Assembly: GCF_022761035.1 (NCBI RefSeq)
Contig: NZ_JAKWJP010000006.1
Location: forward strand, 339,411 to 403,410
DNA from: Microbacterium sp. SS28
GTDB lineage: Bacteria > Actinomycetota > Actinomycetes > Actinomycetales > Microbacteriaceae
DNA length: 64,000 nt
Reading direction: 5' to 3'
In this document: positions 42,518 through 50,993 of the stretch, in pieces
Layout: every line of letters starts with the position of its first letter
How positions within the stretch are numbered: position 1 is the first letter of the stretch
Made by a program: the position numbers and the translations under genes
The notes under the pieces: generated by a model
Told to the model about the DNA's origin: nothing
Databases searched by the model: none
Seen by the model: only the letters and a program-made list of their open reading frames with translations

Positions 42518-43846
42518 CTACTTCGCGACCGGGATCGACTGGGCCTCGAGGGCCGCGATGGTCGACTGCTGGGCCGCGGCGAGCGCGTCCGCCAGCGTGC
42601 CCGAACCCGAGACGGCCGCCTTGAAGCCGTCCGAGACGTCCGCGTAGGTCTGCGTCATCGTGGGACCCCAGACGAAGTCGGGGTTGACCTCGCCGGCGGC
42701 CTGCGCGAAGACTTCGTAGATCTTCTGCCCTCCGTAGAACTCGACGCCCTCCTGCAGTGCGGGCAGGTCGAGTCCGGCCTTCGTGGCGGGGTAGATCGCC
42801 GCTGTCTCGTTGAGCGACGTGAGCGCCTCGTCGGACGTGTTCAGCCACAGCGCGAACTTCGCGGCCTCATAGAGGTGGTCGGTGCCCTTGAATACCGCGA
42901 TGGACGAACCGCCCCAGTTGCCTGCCGCGCTCTCGCCGGCCTTCCACTGCGGCCCCTGCGCGACGGACCAGAGTCCCGACGTGTCGGGCGCGCCGCTCGC
43001 GATGGAGTTGGCACCCCAGACGGCGGAGTTCCAGGTCCACACCTCGCCCGAGTTGTAGGCGTTGTTCCACTCGTCGGTCCAGGCGGGGTACGTCGAGACG
43101 AGGTCGTTCTCGATGAGGTCCTGCCAGTAGTCCGCGACAGTCGTCGACGCGTCGCCGGTCAGGTCGACCGTCCACTCGTCTCCGTCGTTGGCGAACCACT
43201 GCCCGCCCGCCTGCCACACGAAGCCCGCGAACTGGTTGATGTCGGTCTGCGAGAAGTTCGTGATGTAGCCGCCGAGCTCGCGGACCTTGACCGCAGCCTC
43301 GCGGTACTCGTCCCACGTCGTCGGGACCGCGATGCCGTTCTGCTCGAACAGGTCGCTGCGGTAGAACAGGGCCATCGGGCCGGAGTCCTGCGGAACGCCG
43401 TAGACCTCGTCGGTCGTGCCGAGCGTGACCTGGCCCCACGTCCAGTCCACGAACTGGTCGGCCGCCGCGACGACGTCCTCGCACGCGGCGAGGTCTTCGA
43501 GGCCGTCCTGCACGCGGAAGTTCGGCAGCGCGTCGTACTCGATCTGGCCGAGGTCGGGCGCGTTGCCCGCCTCGAGCTGGTTGAAGAAGTTCTGGTAGGT
43601 GCCGGCGTTGCCCGAGGGACCGGTCTGAACCTCGACCTGGATGTCGGGGTTCGCGTCGTTCCAGAGGGCGACGGCATCCTCGATCCCGGGGATCCACGAT
43701 GTGAAGGTGAGCGTGACATCCTCACCGGCCGGCTCGCAGGCGCCGCTGGAGGAGGCGTCGTCGCCTCCGGCCGCGGAGCATCCCGCGAACGCGAGTGCGC
43801 CCGCGGTGAGCAGGGCGACGGTGGCCGCTCGTCTCATGTGCTGCAT
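42518..43846 (-). CDS. Sugar ABC transporter substrate-binding lipoprotein
   Basis: 442-residue family-1 extracellular solute-binding protein. The signal peptide AATVALLTAGALAFAGC ends in the lipobox FAGC, so the mature protein is lipid-anchored by Cys. Motifs include LTFTSWIPGIEDAVALWND and GPMALFYRSDLFEQNGI, typical of carbohydrate binders. ATG 43846 gives MQHM; ATG 43837 is also possible. It is the last gene of the GH42-permease operon, 46 nt after the second permease. The ligand is probably a galactoside, inferred from the neighbouring GH42 enzyme. Confidence 0.92.
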   Translation of the reverse strand: MQHMRRAATVALLTAGALAFAGCSAAGGDDASSSGACEPAGEDVTLTFTSWIPGIEDAVALWNDANPDIQVEVQTGPSGNAGTYQNFFNQLEAGNAPDLGQIEYDALPNFRVQDGLEDLAACEDVVAAADQFVDWTWGQVTLGTTDEVYGVPQDSGPMALFYRSDLFEQNGIAVPTTWDEYREAAVKVRELGGYITNFSQTDINQFAGFVWQAGGQWFANDGDEWTVDLTGDASTTVADYWQDLIENDLVSTYPAWTDEWNNAYNSGEVWTWNSAVWGANSIASGAPDTSGLWSVAQGPQWKAGESAAGNWGGSSIAVFKGTDHLYEAAKFALWLNTSDEALTSLNETAAIYPATKAGLDLPALQEGVEFYGGQKIYEVFAQAAGEVNPDFVWGPTMTQTYADVSDGFKAAVSGSGTLADALAAAQQSTIAALEAQSIPVAK

Positions 43847-43892
43847 TTCTTCTCTCTCTCGGTTGGCCGTCGGGGGTGCCGACGGGGGTTTC

Positions 43893-44819
43893 TCACTTCA
43901 GCGCGCCGGTCCCGAGACCGGTGCGCCAATACCTCTGAAGCAAGAGGAACGTGATGATGAGGGGGATGACCGACAGCAGCGACCCGACGAGCACGAACGT
44001 GCGCAGCTCGGGGAACTGGTTGATGGTCGAGTTCCACGCGTAGAGCCCGAAGGTCACGGGGAAGAGCTCCTCGCTGCGCAGCATGATGAGCGGCAGGAAG
44101 AAGTTGTTCCAGATCGAGACGAACTGGAACAGGAACACCGTGACCAGGGCCGGCATCATGAGCCGGATCGACACCGTGAAGAACGTGCGGATCTCGCCCG
44201 CGCCGTCGAGACGGCTCGCTTCGATGAGCTCGTCCGGGACGGATGCCTCGGCGAAGACCCGCGCGAGGTAGACGCCGAAGGGGCTCACGATGCTCGGGAG
44301 GAGCACCGCCCAGTAGGTGTCGGTGAGCCCCACGCGGCTGAAGAGGAGGAACAGCGGCAGGGCGAGCGCCGTCGCCGGGACGAGCACCCCGCCGAGCACG
44401 GTGTTGAAGAGCGTCTCGCGGCCCGGGAACCGGTATTTCGCGAGGGCGTAGCCGCACATCGCGGCGATGACCGTGGCGAGCACGCCACCGACGCCGGCGT
44501 AGAGGACGCTGTTGAGCATCCACTTCAGGTAGACGCCGTCGTTGTAGGCGAAGAGCCCCGTGATGTTCTCGATGAGCTGCGGGTCGGCGAACCACAGGGG
44601 GTTCGTCGTGAAGAGCTTGCCGCGGCTCTTGGTCGAGGCGACGAAGAGCCACCACAGCGGAATCAGGAAGTAGAGCGTGAAGACCGCCATGACGGTCATG
44701 GCGCCCGCGCGCCCGAGGATGCTCTCGCGCGGTCCGCTTCCGGTCGCGGGGCGGCCTCCGCGACGGCCCGTCGTGATGACGCGCGTGTCGGCGGTGTCGG
44801 TGAAGCTGGAGGCGGTCAT
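43893..44819 (-). CDS. Sugar ABC transporter permease (MalG type)
   Basis: 308-residue membrane permease of the BPD_transp_1 family. Six helices are visible after a 35-residue charged N terminus. The cytosolic ATPase-contact loop reads EASRLDGAGEIRTFFTVSIR (EAA motif). ATG 44819 overlaps the stop of the first permease gene (ATGA). The matching ATPase is not encoded here; such importers usually share an MsiK-type ATPase encoded elsewhere. Confidence 0.94.
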   Translation of the reverse strand: MTASSFTDTADTRVITTGRRGGRPATGSGPRESILGRAGAMTVMAVFTLYFLIPLWWLFVASTKSRGKLFTTNPLWFADPQLIENITGLFAYNDGVYLKWMLNSVLYAGVGGVLATVIAAMCGYALAKYRFPGRETLFNTVLGGVLVPATALALPLFLLFSRVGLTDTYWAVLLPSIVSPFGVYLARVFAEASVPDELIEASRLDGAGEIRTFFTVSIRLMMPALVTVFLFQFVSIWNNFFLPLIMLRSEELFPVTFGLYAWNSTINQFPELRTFVLVGSLLSVIPLIITFLLLQRYWRTGLGTGALK

Positions 44820-45727
44820 GCGCCCTCCCCCCGTCGGCTGAGCTTGAGGAACGTGAACGAGAGCACGAAGGTCGCGAGCGCGAGCACGACCGAGAACGCG
44901 GCCGCGAGCGACACGTTCGGGATCGCGCTGGTCGCGTAGATCGTCATGTTGGGCGTGTAGGTGCTCGTCACGGCGGAGCTGAAGGCGCGGAAGGTCTGCG
45001 GCTCGGCGAGCAGCTGCAGCGTGCCGATGATCGACAGGACGCCTGTCAGCACGAGCGCGGGGCGCACGAGCGGGATCTTGATCGACCAGGCGATGCGGGC
45101 CTGCCCGGCGCCGTCGATGCGCGCCGCCTCGTAGATCTCCTGCGGGATCGCGAGCAGCGTCGAGTAGATGATGAGCATGTTGTAGCCGACGAACACCCAC
45201 GTGACGACGTTCGCGATGGCCCACAGCACCCACTCGGCCGACATCAGGTCGACGCTGCTGGTGAGCGCCGTGAAGGGCGAGAGGTTCGGCGAGTAGAGGA
45301 AGCCCCACATGATCGCCGCGATGACGCCGGGCACGGCGTACGGCACGAAGAAGGCGAGCCGGAAGAACGGCTTGCCCTTGATGAGCGGCGAGTCCAGGAG
45401 CAGTGCGAACAGCAGGGCGAGCCCGAGCATGACCGGCACCTGCACGACGCCGAACAGCAGCACTCGGCCGACCGAGGTCCAGAATGCGGTGTTCTGGAAC
45501 ACGAGCAGATACTGCTGGATGCCGCCGAAGACCTCGCGCGCTTCGCCGAACGTGCCCTCGCGCTCGATCACCAGGAGCGACTGCCACACGGCGTAGCCGA
45601 TGGGGATGAGGTAGAAGAGCAGGAACAGCACGGCGAACGGCGCGACGAAGGCGATGATCGCCTTCTTGTGTGGCACATGCCGACGGCGTGCGACCGCCGG
45701 CGCCGATGTGGACGTCTGGGTCGTCAT
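44816..45727 (-). CDS. Sugar ABC transporter permease (MalF type)
   Basis: 303-residue permease. The N terminus is basic (ARRRHVPHKK), and six hydrophobic segments follow. The EAA loop is EAARIDGAGQARIAWSIKIP. ATG 45727 overlaps the beta-galactosidase stop (ATGA). With the MalG-type partner it forms the channel of a carbohydrate importer. Confidence 0.94.
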   Translation of the reverse strand: MTTQTSTSAPAVARRRHVPHKKAIIAFVAPFAVLFLLFYLIPIGYAVWQSLLVIEREGTFGEAREVFGGIQQYLLVFQNTAFWTSVGRVLLFGVVQVPVMLGLALLFALLLDSPLIKGKPFFRLAFFVPYAVPGVIAAIMWGFLYSPNLSPFTALTSSVDLMSAEWVLWAIANVVTWVFVGYNMLIIYSTLLAIPQEIYEAARIDGAGQARIAWSIKIPLVRPALVLTGVLSIIGTLQLLAEPQTFRAFSSAVTSTYTPNMTIYATSAIPNVSLAAAFSVVLALATFVLSFTFLKLSRRGEGA

Positions 45728-47739
45728 GCGACCAGCTCCTCTCGTACGATGCGCACGGCGCCGCCGGGCACCTGTGCGACGCCTGCCACCGGCATCCCGG
45801 TGATGAGTTCTGTTCCGCTCGCCTGCACGGATGCAGCCGCCGACCCGTGGTTGACGACGAAGAGGTACGACGTGTCGCTCCCGCGGCGCCGGACCACCTC
45901 GAGCGCACCGTCCGCGCCCGTCGCGGGTGCGGCCGGGCGCACGTCCGCGGCGTCCGCGAGCCGTTCGATCAGGCTGCGATACGCGTCGGGGGCGAGGTGC
46001 GTCGCGGCATACCAGGCCTCGCCGTCGCCCCACGCGTTGCGCGTGATGGCGGGCCGCCCCTGCGAGGGACCGTCTGCGAAGGATGCCGCGACGGCGGCCG
46101 TCGTGACGCGCGAGCGCTCCGACCACAGGGTCGCGCTCGAGCCATCCGTGAGGGTCAGCGTCTCGCCCGGCGCGACGGGGGCGAACTCCTCGACGCGGAT
46201 GCCGAGCGCCTCGCGGAGCGGCCCCGTGTAGCCGCCCGCCCAGACGCGGTCCTGCTCGTCGACGGTGCCCGAGTAGTACGTCACGAGGGCGATTCCGCCC
46301 GCTGCGATCCAGTCGGTCAGGACCGCCGCCTCCGCGGCGCGCAGCAGGTGCAGCCCCGGGACGACGACGAGGCGGTAGTCCGACAGGTCGGCGCCCGGCG
46401 CCACGACATCCACCGTGATCCCCGCGGCGTGCAGCGCCCCGTAGGCTGCGTGCACCTGGTCGAGGTAGCCGACGGCCTGGCTCGGCCGCGACTCGGTCTG
46501 CGTCGCCCACCACGACTCCCACGAGAAGACGAGCGCCGCGTGCGCCTCGACGCGGGTGCCCGCGACCTCTTCGAGTCGCTCGACGATCCCGCCGAGCTCG
46601 ACGACCTCGCGCCAGAGGTCGGTGTCGGTTCCCGCGTGCGGGAGCATCGCGGAGTGGAACTTCTCGCTCCCCTGCAGGGACGCGCGCCACTGGAAGAAGC
46701 AGACGCCGTCGGCGCCGCGCGCGACGTGCGTGAGCGAGTTGCGCAGGAGCTGGCCCGGCGCCTTCGCGAGATTGAGCGGCTGCCAGTTGACGGCGCCGGT
46801 CGAGTGCTCCATGAGGATCCAGGGCGCACCGCCCGAGAGGCCGCGTGAGAGGTCCGCGGCGAACGCGAGCTCGGCGGTCGAGTCGGCGAGCCGGCCGTCG
46901 AGGTAGTGGTCGTTCGCGATGACGTCCATGTCGGCCGCCCACGACCAGTAGTCCATGTTCTCGATGTGCGCCGTGACCATGAAGTTGGTCGTGACGGGCT
47001 TGTCGCTGAACCGGCGGATGACCTCGGTCTCGGCGCGGTAGTAGCCGAGCAGCTCGTCGGAGCTGAAGCGGTGGAAGTCGAGGGACTGCGCGGGGTTGCG
47101 GCTCGAGAGGGTCGCGCGGGGCGGGAGGATCTCGTCCCACTCGGAGTACGTCTGGCTCCAGAACGCCGTCCCCCACGCCGTGTTGAGCGCCTCGAGCGTG
47201 CCGTACCGGCGGTGCAGCCAGAAGCGGAAGGAGTCGGCGCTCACGTCGCAGTAGCAGAGCGCGTTGTGGCATCCGAGCTCATTGGAGACGTGCCACAGCT
47301 CGACGGCGGGGTGGTCGCCATAGCGACGGGCGACCGCCTCGACGAGCCGCAGTGCCGCGTCGCGGAAGAGGGGCGAGCTGGGGCACCAGGCCTGGCGTCC
47401 ACCCTGGTAGCGGCGCGTGCCGTCCTCTGCCATGGGCAGGATCTCGGGATACCGGCGCGTGAGCCACGCGGGCGGCGACGCGGTCGCGGTGCCGAGGTTG
47501 ATGCGGATGCCGGCCGCGTGCAGCAGGCGGATGATCTCGTCGAGGCGCGCGAAGTCGAACTCCCCCGAGCGCGGCTCGATGTGCGACCACCCGAAGATGT
47601 TGACGGCGACGAGATCGACTCCCGCCTCGGTCATGAGGGCGATGTCCTCGTCCCAGACGTCAGGCGTCCACTGCTCCGGGTTGTAGTCGCAGCCGAAGGC
47701 GATGCCCCGGTGCGAGAAGGAACGGGCGGTGGAAGTCAT
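45724..47739 (-). CDS. Family GH42 beta-galactosidase
   Basis: 671-residue GH42 enzyme hydrolysing beta-galactosides. The TIM barrel starts with FGCDYNPEQW; the acid/base is Glu154 in HVSNELGCH and the nucleophile is Glu311 in ILMEHSTGAVNWQ. The trimerisation and C-terminal beta domains follow. No signal peptide is present, so it acts in the cytosol on imported sugar. ATG 47739 is chosen for family fit; the nine codons before it overlap operator 1. First gene of the sugar operon and the likely main LacI target. Confidence 0.95.
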   Translation of the reverse strand: MTSTARSFSHRGIAFGCDYNPEQWTPDVWDEDIALMTEAGVDLVAVNIFGWSHIEPRSGEFDFARLDEIIRLLHAAGIRINLGTATASPPAWLTRRYPEILPMAEDGTRRYQGGRQAWCPSSPLFRDAALRLVEAVARRYGDHPAVELWHVSNELGCHNALCYCDVSADSFRFWLHRRYGTLEALNTAWGTAFWSQTYSEWDEILPPRATLSSRNPAQSLDFHRFSSDELLGYYRAETEVIRRFSDKPVTTNFMVTAHIENMDYWSWAADMDVIANDHYLDGRLADSTAELAFAADLSRGLSGGAPWILMEHSTGAVNWQPLNLAKAPGQLLRNSLTHVARGADGVCFFQWRASLQGSEKFHSAMLPHAGTDTDLWREVVELGGIVERLEEVAGTRVEAHAALVFSWESWWATQTESRPSQAVGYLDQVHAAYGALHAAGITVDVVAPGADLSDYRLVVVPGLHLLRAAEAAVLTDWIAAGGIALVTYYSGTVDEQDRVWAGGYTGPLREALGIRVEEFAPVAPGETLTLTDGSSATLWSERSRVTTAAVAASFADGPSQGRPAITRNAWGDGEAWYAATHLAPDAYRSLIERLADAADVRPAAPATGADGALEVVRRRGSDTSYLFVVNHGSAAASVQASGTELITGMPVAGVAQVPGGAVRIVREELVA

Positions 47740-47751
47740 TCGATCCTCTGG

Positions 47752-47769
47752 TCTGTGAACGTGCACAGA
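47752..47769. promoter_or_regulatory. LacI-family operator 1 at the GH42 promoter
   Basis: TCTGTGAACGTGCACAGA, a near-palindrome with arms CTGTG/CACAG. It overlaps the minus-strand hexamer TAGTCT (47772-47767), a probable -10 box of the GH42 operon, so binding should block transcription. Confidence 0.8.
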
Positions 47770-47797
47770 CTAGACCGTTGAATCTCAACGATGAGTT

Positions 47798-47815
47798 TCT
47801 GTGAACGTGTACAGA
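47798..47815. promoter_or_regulatory. LacI-family operator 2
   Basis: TCTGTGAACGTGTACAGA, one base different from operator 1 and 46 bp from it. It lies upstream of the GH42 promoter and may support looping with operators 1 and 3. Confidence 0.78.
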
Positions 47816-47855
47816 GTAGGAACCCGACTCCCTCCTGTCAACACGGCAATCCAAA

Positions 47856-47873
47856 TCTGTGCTCGTGCACATA
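47856..47873. promoter_or_regulatory. LacI-family operator 3 at the regulator's own promoter
   Basis: TCTGTGCTCGTGCACATA, a weaker match. It overlaps the first bases of the -10 hexamer TAGGAT (47872-47877) of the regulator gene, so the regulator probably represses itself. Confidence 0.72.
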
Positions 47874-47883
47874 GGATCGTGGC

Positions 47884-48903
47884 GTGGAGAGCAACGGTCG
47901 CCGCCGCCCAGCCACGGTGAAGGACGTCGCCGTGGAGGCCGGCGTGTCGCGCGGCACCGTGAGCCGGGTCCTCAACGGGCAGCCCTACGTGTCGGACGAG
48001 GCGCGGGAAGCCATCGAGGCCGCCATCGCCAAGGTCGGGTTCGTCCCGAACCGCGCCGCGCGCAGCCTCGTTATGCGCAGCTCTCAGGCCGTCGGCCTCA
48101 TCGTGCACGAGCCGCACTCGCTCTTCGTCGAGGATCCGAACATCGGATCGATCCTGCTCGGCGCCAACGCCGCGCTGTCCGAGGCCGACTACCAGCTGTC
48201 GTGCCTCATCGCCGATTCTCCCCGCGACATCGAGCGGCTCTCCCGCTATCTGCACGGCGGACTCATCGACGGCGTCATCATCGTCTCGGCCCGCGTCGGC
48301 GATCCGATCACGCGCGCCGTCGCCGACCTCGGCATCCCGGCATCCTTCGTGGGAAATCCCCGCGACATCGGCGATTCGCCGCACGTCACGATCGACAACC
48401 GGGGCGCCGCCCGCGAGATCACGGCGCGCCTCGCCGCAACGGGGCGCGCGCGCATCGGCATGATCGCCGCCGCGCTCGACCGGGACTCGGGCGCGGACCG
48501 CCTCGCGGGCTTCGTCGATGCGCTCGGCGCACGCTTCGACCCGCAGCTCGTGCAGAGCGTCCCGCTGTACTCCTACTCGGAAGGGCAGGCGGGCATGCGC
48601 GAGCTGCTCGCGCGCTGCCCCGACATCGACGGTGTCTTCGCCTCGAGCGATGCCGTCGCGGCGGGTGCGATGGAGGTGCTCAAAGAGGCGGGGCGCTCGA
48701 TCCCCGGCGACGTCGGCATCGTCGGATTCGACGACAGCACGTGGGCGCTGCGGTGCGACCCTCCCCTCTCGACCGTGCATCAGCCGGCGACCGAGCTGGG
48801 CCGGGCAGCGGCGGAGTCGGTGCTCCGCCAGATCCGCGGCCAGGACGCCGACGCCGGGCTGCGCGTGCTCGAGTGCCCCGTTGTGTGGCGCGCGTCGGCC
48901 TGA
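47884..48903 (+). CDS. LacI-family transcriptional regulator of the galactoside operon
   Basis: 339-residue repressor. The N-terminal HTH and hinge helix read TVKDVAVEAGVSRGTVSRVL; the periplasmic-binding-like sensor domain follows (GLIVHEPHSLF, GFDDSTWA near residue 280). It is divergent from the GH42-ABC operon and should bind the three CTGTG-type operators between them, lifting off with a galactoside-derived inducer. GTG 47884 lies 6 nt after TAGGAT, suggesting a leaderless transcript. Confidence 0.93.
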   Translation: MESNGRRRPATVKDVAVEAGVSRGTVSRVLNGQPYVSDEAREAIEAAIAKVGFVPNRAARSLVMRSSQAVGLIVHEPHSLFVEDPNIGSILLGANAALSEADYQLSCLIADSPRDIERLSRYLHGGLIDGVIIVSARVGDPITRAVADLGIPASFVGNPRDIGDSPHVTIDNRGAAREITARLAATGRARIGMIAAALDRDSGADRLAGFVDALGARFDPQLVQSVPLYSYSEGQAGMRELLARCPDIDGVFASSDAVAAGAMEVLKEAGRSIPGDVGIVGFDDSTWALRCDPPLSTVHQPATELGRAAAESVLRQIRGQDADAGLRVLECPVVWRASA

Positions 48904-48982
48904 CGTTTCTCGGATGGCGCGGCGCCACACGGCGAAACGGAATGAATCGCCCGCCGGCGCGTTTACTACAATCGAGAGCATC

Positions 48983-49136
48983 GACGTGCTCCGGGGTCGG
49001 TGAGAATCCGAACCGGCGGTGATAGTCCGCGAGCCGAGGCATCCGCTTCCCGTCCGGGAAGCGCGCCGAAGCCGATCCGGTGGAAATCCGGAACCGACGG
49101 TGATGCAGTGCACATGCGCTGCGAGTCCGGATGGGA
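48983..49136 (+). ncRNA. FMN riboswitch (RFN element)
   Basis: Conserved RFN blocks appear in order: CGGGGTCGGTGAGAATCCGA, ACCGGCGGTGATAGTCCGCG, then a variable stem (CGCTTCCCG/CGGGAAGCG), CCGATCCGGTGGAAATCCGG, AACCGACGGTGATG and AGTCCGGATGGGAG. It binds FMN and turns down the rib operon when FMN is plentiful. A promoter hexamer TACAAT (48967-48972) lies just upstream; nothing else is seen in the 48904-49209 gap except the hairpin at 49175-49199. Confidence 0.95.
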
Positions 49137-49174
49137 GGCGCACGGGCGACGCGGCGTATGCCGTTGTCCGCCCT

Positions 49175-49199
49175 TGCCTGTGACCCCGCAAGCCAGGCA
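49175..49199 (+). promoter_or_regulatory. Hairpin beside the ribD ribosome-binding site
   Basis: TGCCTG (49175-49180) can pair with CAGGCA (49194-49199); the SD-like GGGAAG begins next to the stem at 49200, 4 nt before the ATG spacing begins. It may be the expression-platform element that hides the ribosome site when FMN is bound. The pairing partner of the riboswitch was not worked out. Confidence 0.45.
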
Positions 49200-49209
49200 G
49201 GGAAGACGG

Positions 49210-50280
49210 ATGAAGGTCACCGACGTGGAGCAGGGCGCCATGCGCCGCGCTTTCGCGCTCGCCCTCAACGGGCCCCGCGGGATCAACCCGCAGGTCGGCG
49301 CCGTGCTGCTGTCGGCCGATGGCCGCGTGATCGCCGAGGGCTGGCACCGCGGTGCGAGCACTCCGCACGCCGAAGTCGACGCGCTTTCGAAGCTCTCACC
49401 CGGCGCCGCGCGCGGCGCGACCGCGGTCGTGACACTCGAGCCCTGCAACCACACGGGCCGCACCGGCCCCTGCGCCGAAGCGCTCATCGCGGCGGGCGTC
49501 GCCCGTGTCATCTACGCCGTCGACGACCCGGGCGATCACTCCTCCGGCGGCGGCGAGCGGCTGCGCGCCGCCGGCGTCGACGTCGTGCCCGGCCTCCTCG
49601 CCGACGAGGGCGCGGCGCTGCTGGACTCGTGGCTCACGGTGCAGCGCCTCGGCCGCCCGCACGTCACGGTCAAGTGGGCGCAGAGCCTCGACGGCCGGGC
49701 CGCGGCCTCCGACGGCACGAGCCAGTGGATCACCGGGCCCGAAGCGCGCGCCGACGTCCACCGTCGCCGTGCGCTGGCCGACGCGATCGTCGCGGGCACG
49801 GGCACCGTGCTGGCCGACGACCCTGCCCTGACGGCTCGGGATGCCGCGGGCGCGCTTCTCCCGCACCAGCCGCGCCCTGTGGTGCTGGGCATGCGGCCCG
49901 TCCCCGAGGGAGCTGCCGTGCTGCAGCATCCGCTCCCCCTCCTGCAGTACGACGGACGCGATCTGCGCGCGACGCTCGCCGACCTCCGCGACCGCGGCGT
50001 GCAGCGTGTCTTCGTCGAAGGCGGCCCCGTGATCGCGAGCGCCTTCCTGCGCGCCGGACTCGTCGATGAGGTGCTCGCGTACGTCGCGCCCGTGCTGCTC
50101 GGGGGCCACCGGCTCGCACTGGGCGACATCGGCGTCGGGACGATCGCCGACGCGCAGCGCCTCGACATCGTCTCGATCGACCGGCTCGGCGACGACCTGC
50201 TCGTCGTCGCGGCACCGCCGACCGCCCCGCCCCTCGCCGTCGGCGCCCCCGCACGCACACACGAAGAAGGAGACGCCTGA
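49210..50280 (+). CDS. ribD: Bifunctional riboflavin biosynthesis deaminase/reductase
   Basis: 356-residue enzyme for two middle steps of riboflavin synthesis. The N-terminal deaminase domain (about 1-145) has the zinc site HAEVDAL, then EPCNHTGRTGPC; the C-terminal reductase domain (about 150-350) has VKWAQSLDGRAA and GGPVIASAFLRAGLVDE. ATG 49210 follows the riboswitch leader. The stop overlaps the next ATG by one base. Confidence 0.96.
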   Translation: MKVTDVEQGAMRRAFALALNGPRGINPQVGAVLLSADGRVIAEGWHRGASTPHAEVDALSKLSPGAARGATAVVTLEPCNHTGRTGPCAEALIAAGVARVIYAVDDPGDHSSGGGERLRAAGVDVVPGLLADEGAALLDSWLTVQRLGRPHVTVKWAQSLDGRAAASDGTSQWITGPEARADVHRRRALADAIVAGTGTVLADDPALTARDAAGALLPHQPRPVVLGMRPVPEGAAVLQHPLPLLQYDGRDLRATLADLRDRGVQRVFVEGGPVIASAFLRAGLVDEVLAYVAPVLLGGHRLALGDIGVGTIADAQRLDIVSIDRLGDDLLVVAAPPTAPPLAVGAPARTHEEGDA

Positions 50281-50993
50281 TGTTCACAGGGATCGTCGAA
50301 GAGATCGGCGAAGTGACGGATGTCGCAGCCTCGGGCGACGGCGTGCGCCTCACGGTGCGCGCACCCAAGGCCGTGTCGGACGCGGGGCACGGCGACTCGA
50401 TCTCGGTGAGCGGCGTATGCCTCACGGTCGTCGATCAGGGCGAGGACTGGTTCACGGCCGACGTCATGAAGCAGACCCTCGACATGTCGACCCTCGCGGG
50501 CGTCGCGAGCGGCCGTGCCGTCAACCTCGAGCGCGCGACGCGCGCCCACGGACGCCTCGGCGGACACATCGTGCAGGGCCACATCGACGGCACGGGCGAG
50601 GTGCTCGAGGTGCGCGACGGCGCGCAGTGGCGCGTCGTGCGCATCGCGGTGCCCGGCCACCTCGCGCCCCTCGTCGTCGACAAGGGCTCGATCGCGGTCG
50701 ACGGCGTCTCGCTCACCGTGAGCTCCGTCTCGCCCGCCGGCGCCGCGCAGCAGTGGCTCGAGGTGTCGCTCATCCCCGAGACCCTCGAGGCCACGACGCT
50801 CGGAGCGCGCACTGCCGGCGACCGCGTCAACCTCGAGACCGACATCCTGGCGCGCCATGTGCAGCGCCTGCTTTCTTTCGCGGCACCGGCCGCACCCGCG
50901 CTCCGCGTGGCCGCATTTGGAATCCCCGCGGCCGATGCCGCCCTCGCAGACCCCGCGGCGGATGCCGCGGCCACGGAAGGAGGCTCTCGATGA
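50280..50993 (+). CDS. ribE: Riboflavin synthase alpha chain
   Basis: 237-residue enzyme that dismutates two 6,7-dimethyl-8-ribityllumazines to riboflavin. MFTGIVEEIGEV is the universal start; the two lumazine-binding repeats each carry a VSGVCLTV / VDGVSLTV motif. An alanine-rich tail after about residue 200 (AAFGIPAADAALADPAA) is longer than usual. ATG 50280 overlaps the ribD stop; its own stop overlaps ribBA (ATGA). Confidence 0.95.
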   Translation: MFTGIVEEIGEVTDVAASGDGVRLTVRAPKAVSDAGHGDSISVSGVCLTVVDQGEDWFTADVMKQTLDMSTLAGVASGRAVNLERATRAHGRLGGHIVQGHIDGTGEVLEVRDGAQWRVVRIAVPGHLAPLVVDKGSIAVDGVSLTVSSVSPAGAAQQWLEVSLIPETLEATTLGARTAGDRVNLETDILARHVQRLLSFAAPAAPALRVAAFGIPAADAALADPAADAAATEGGSR

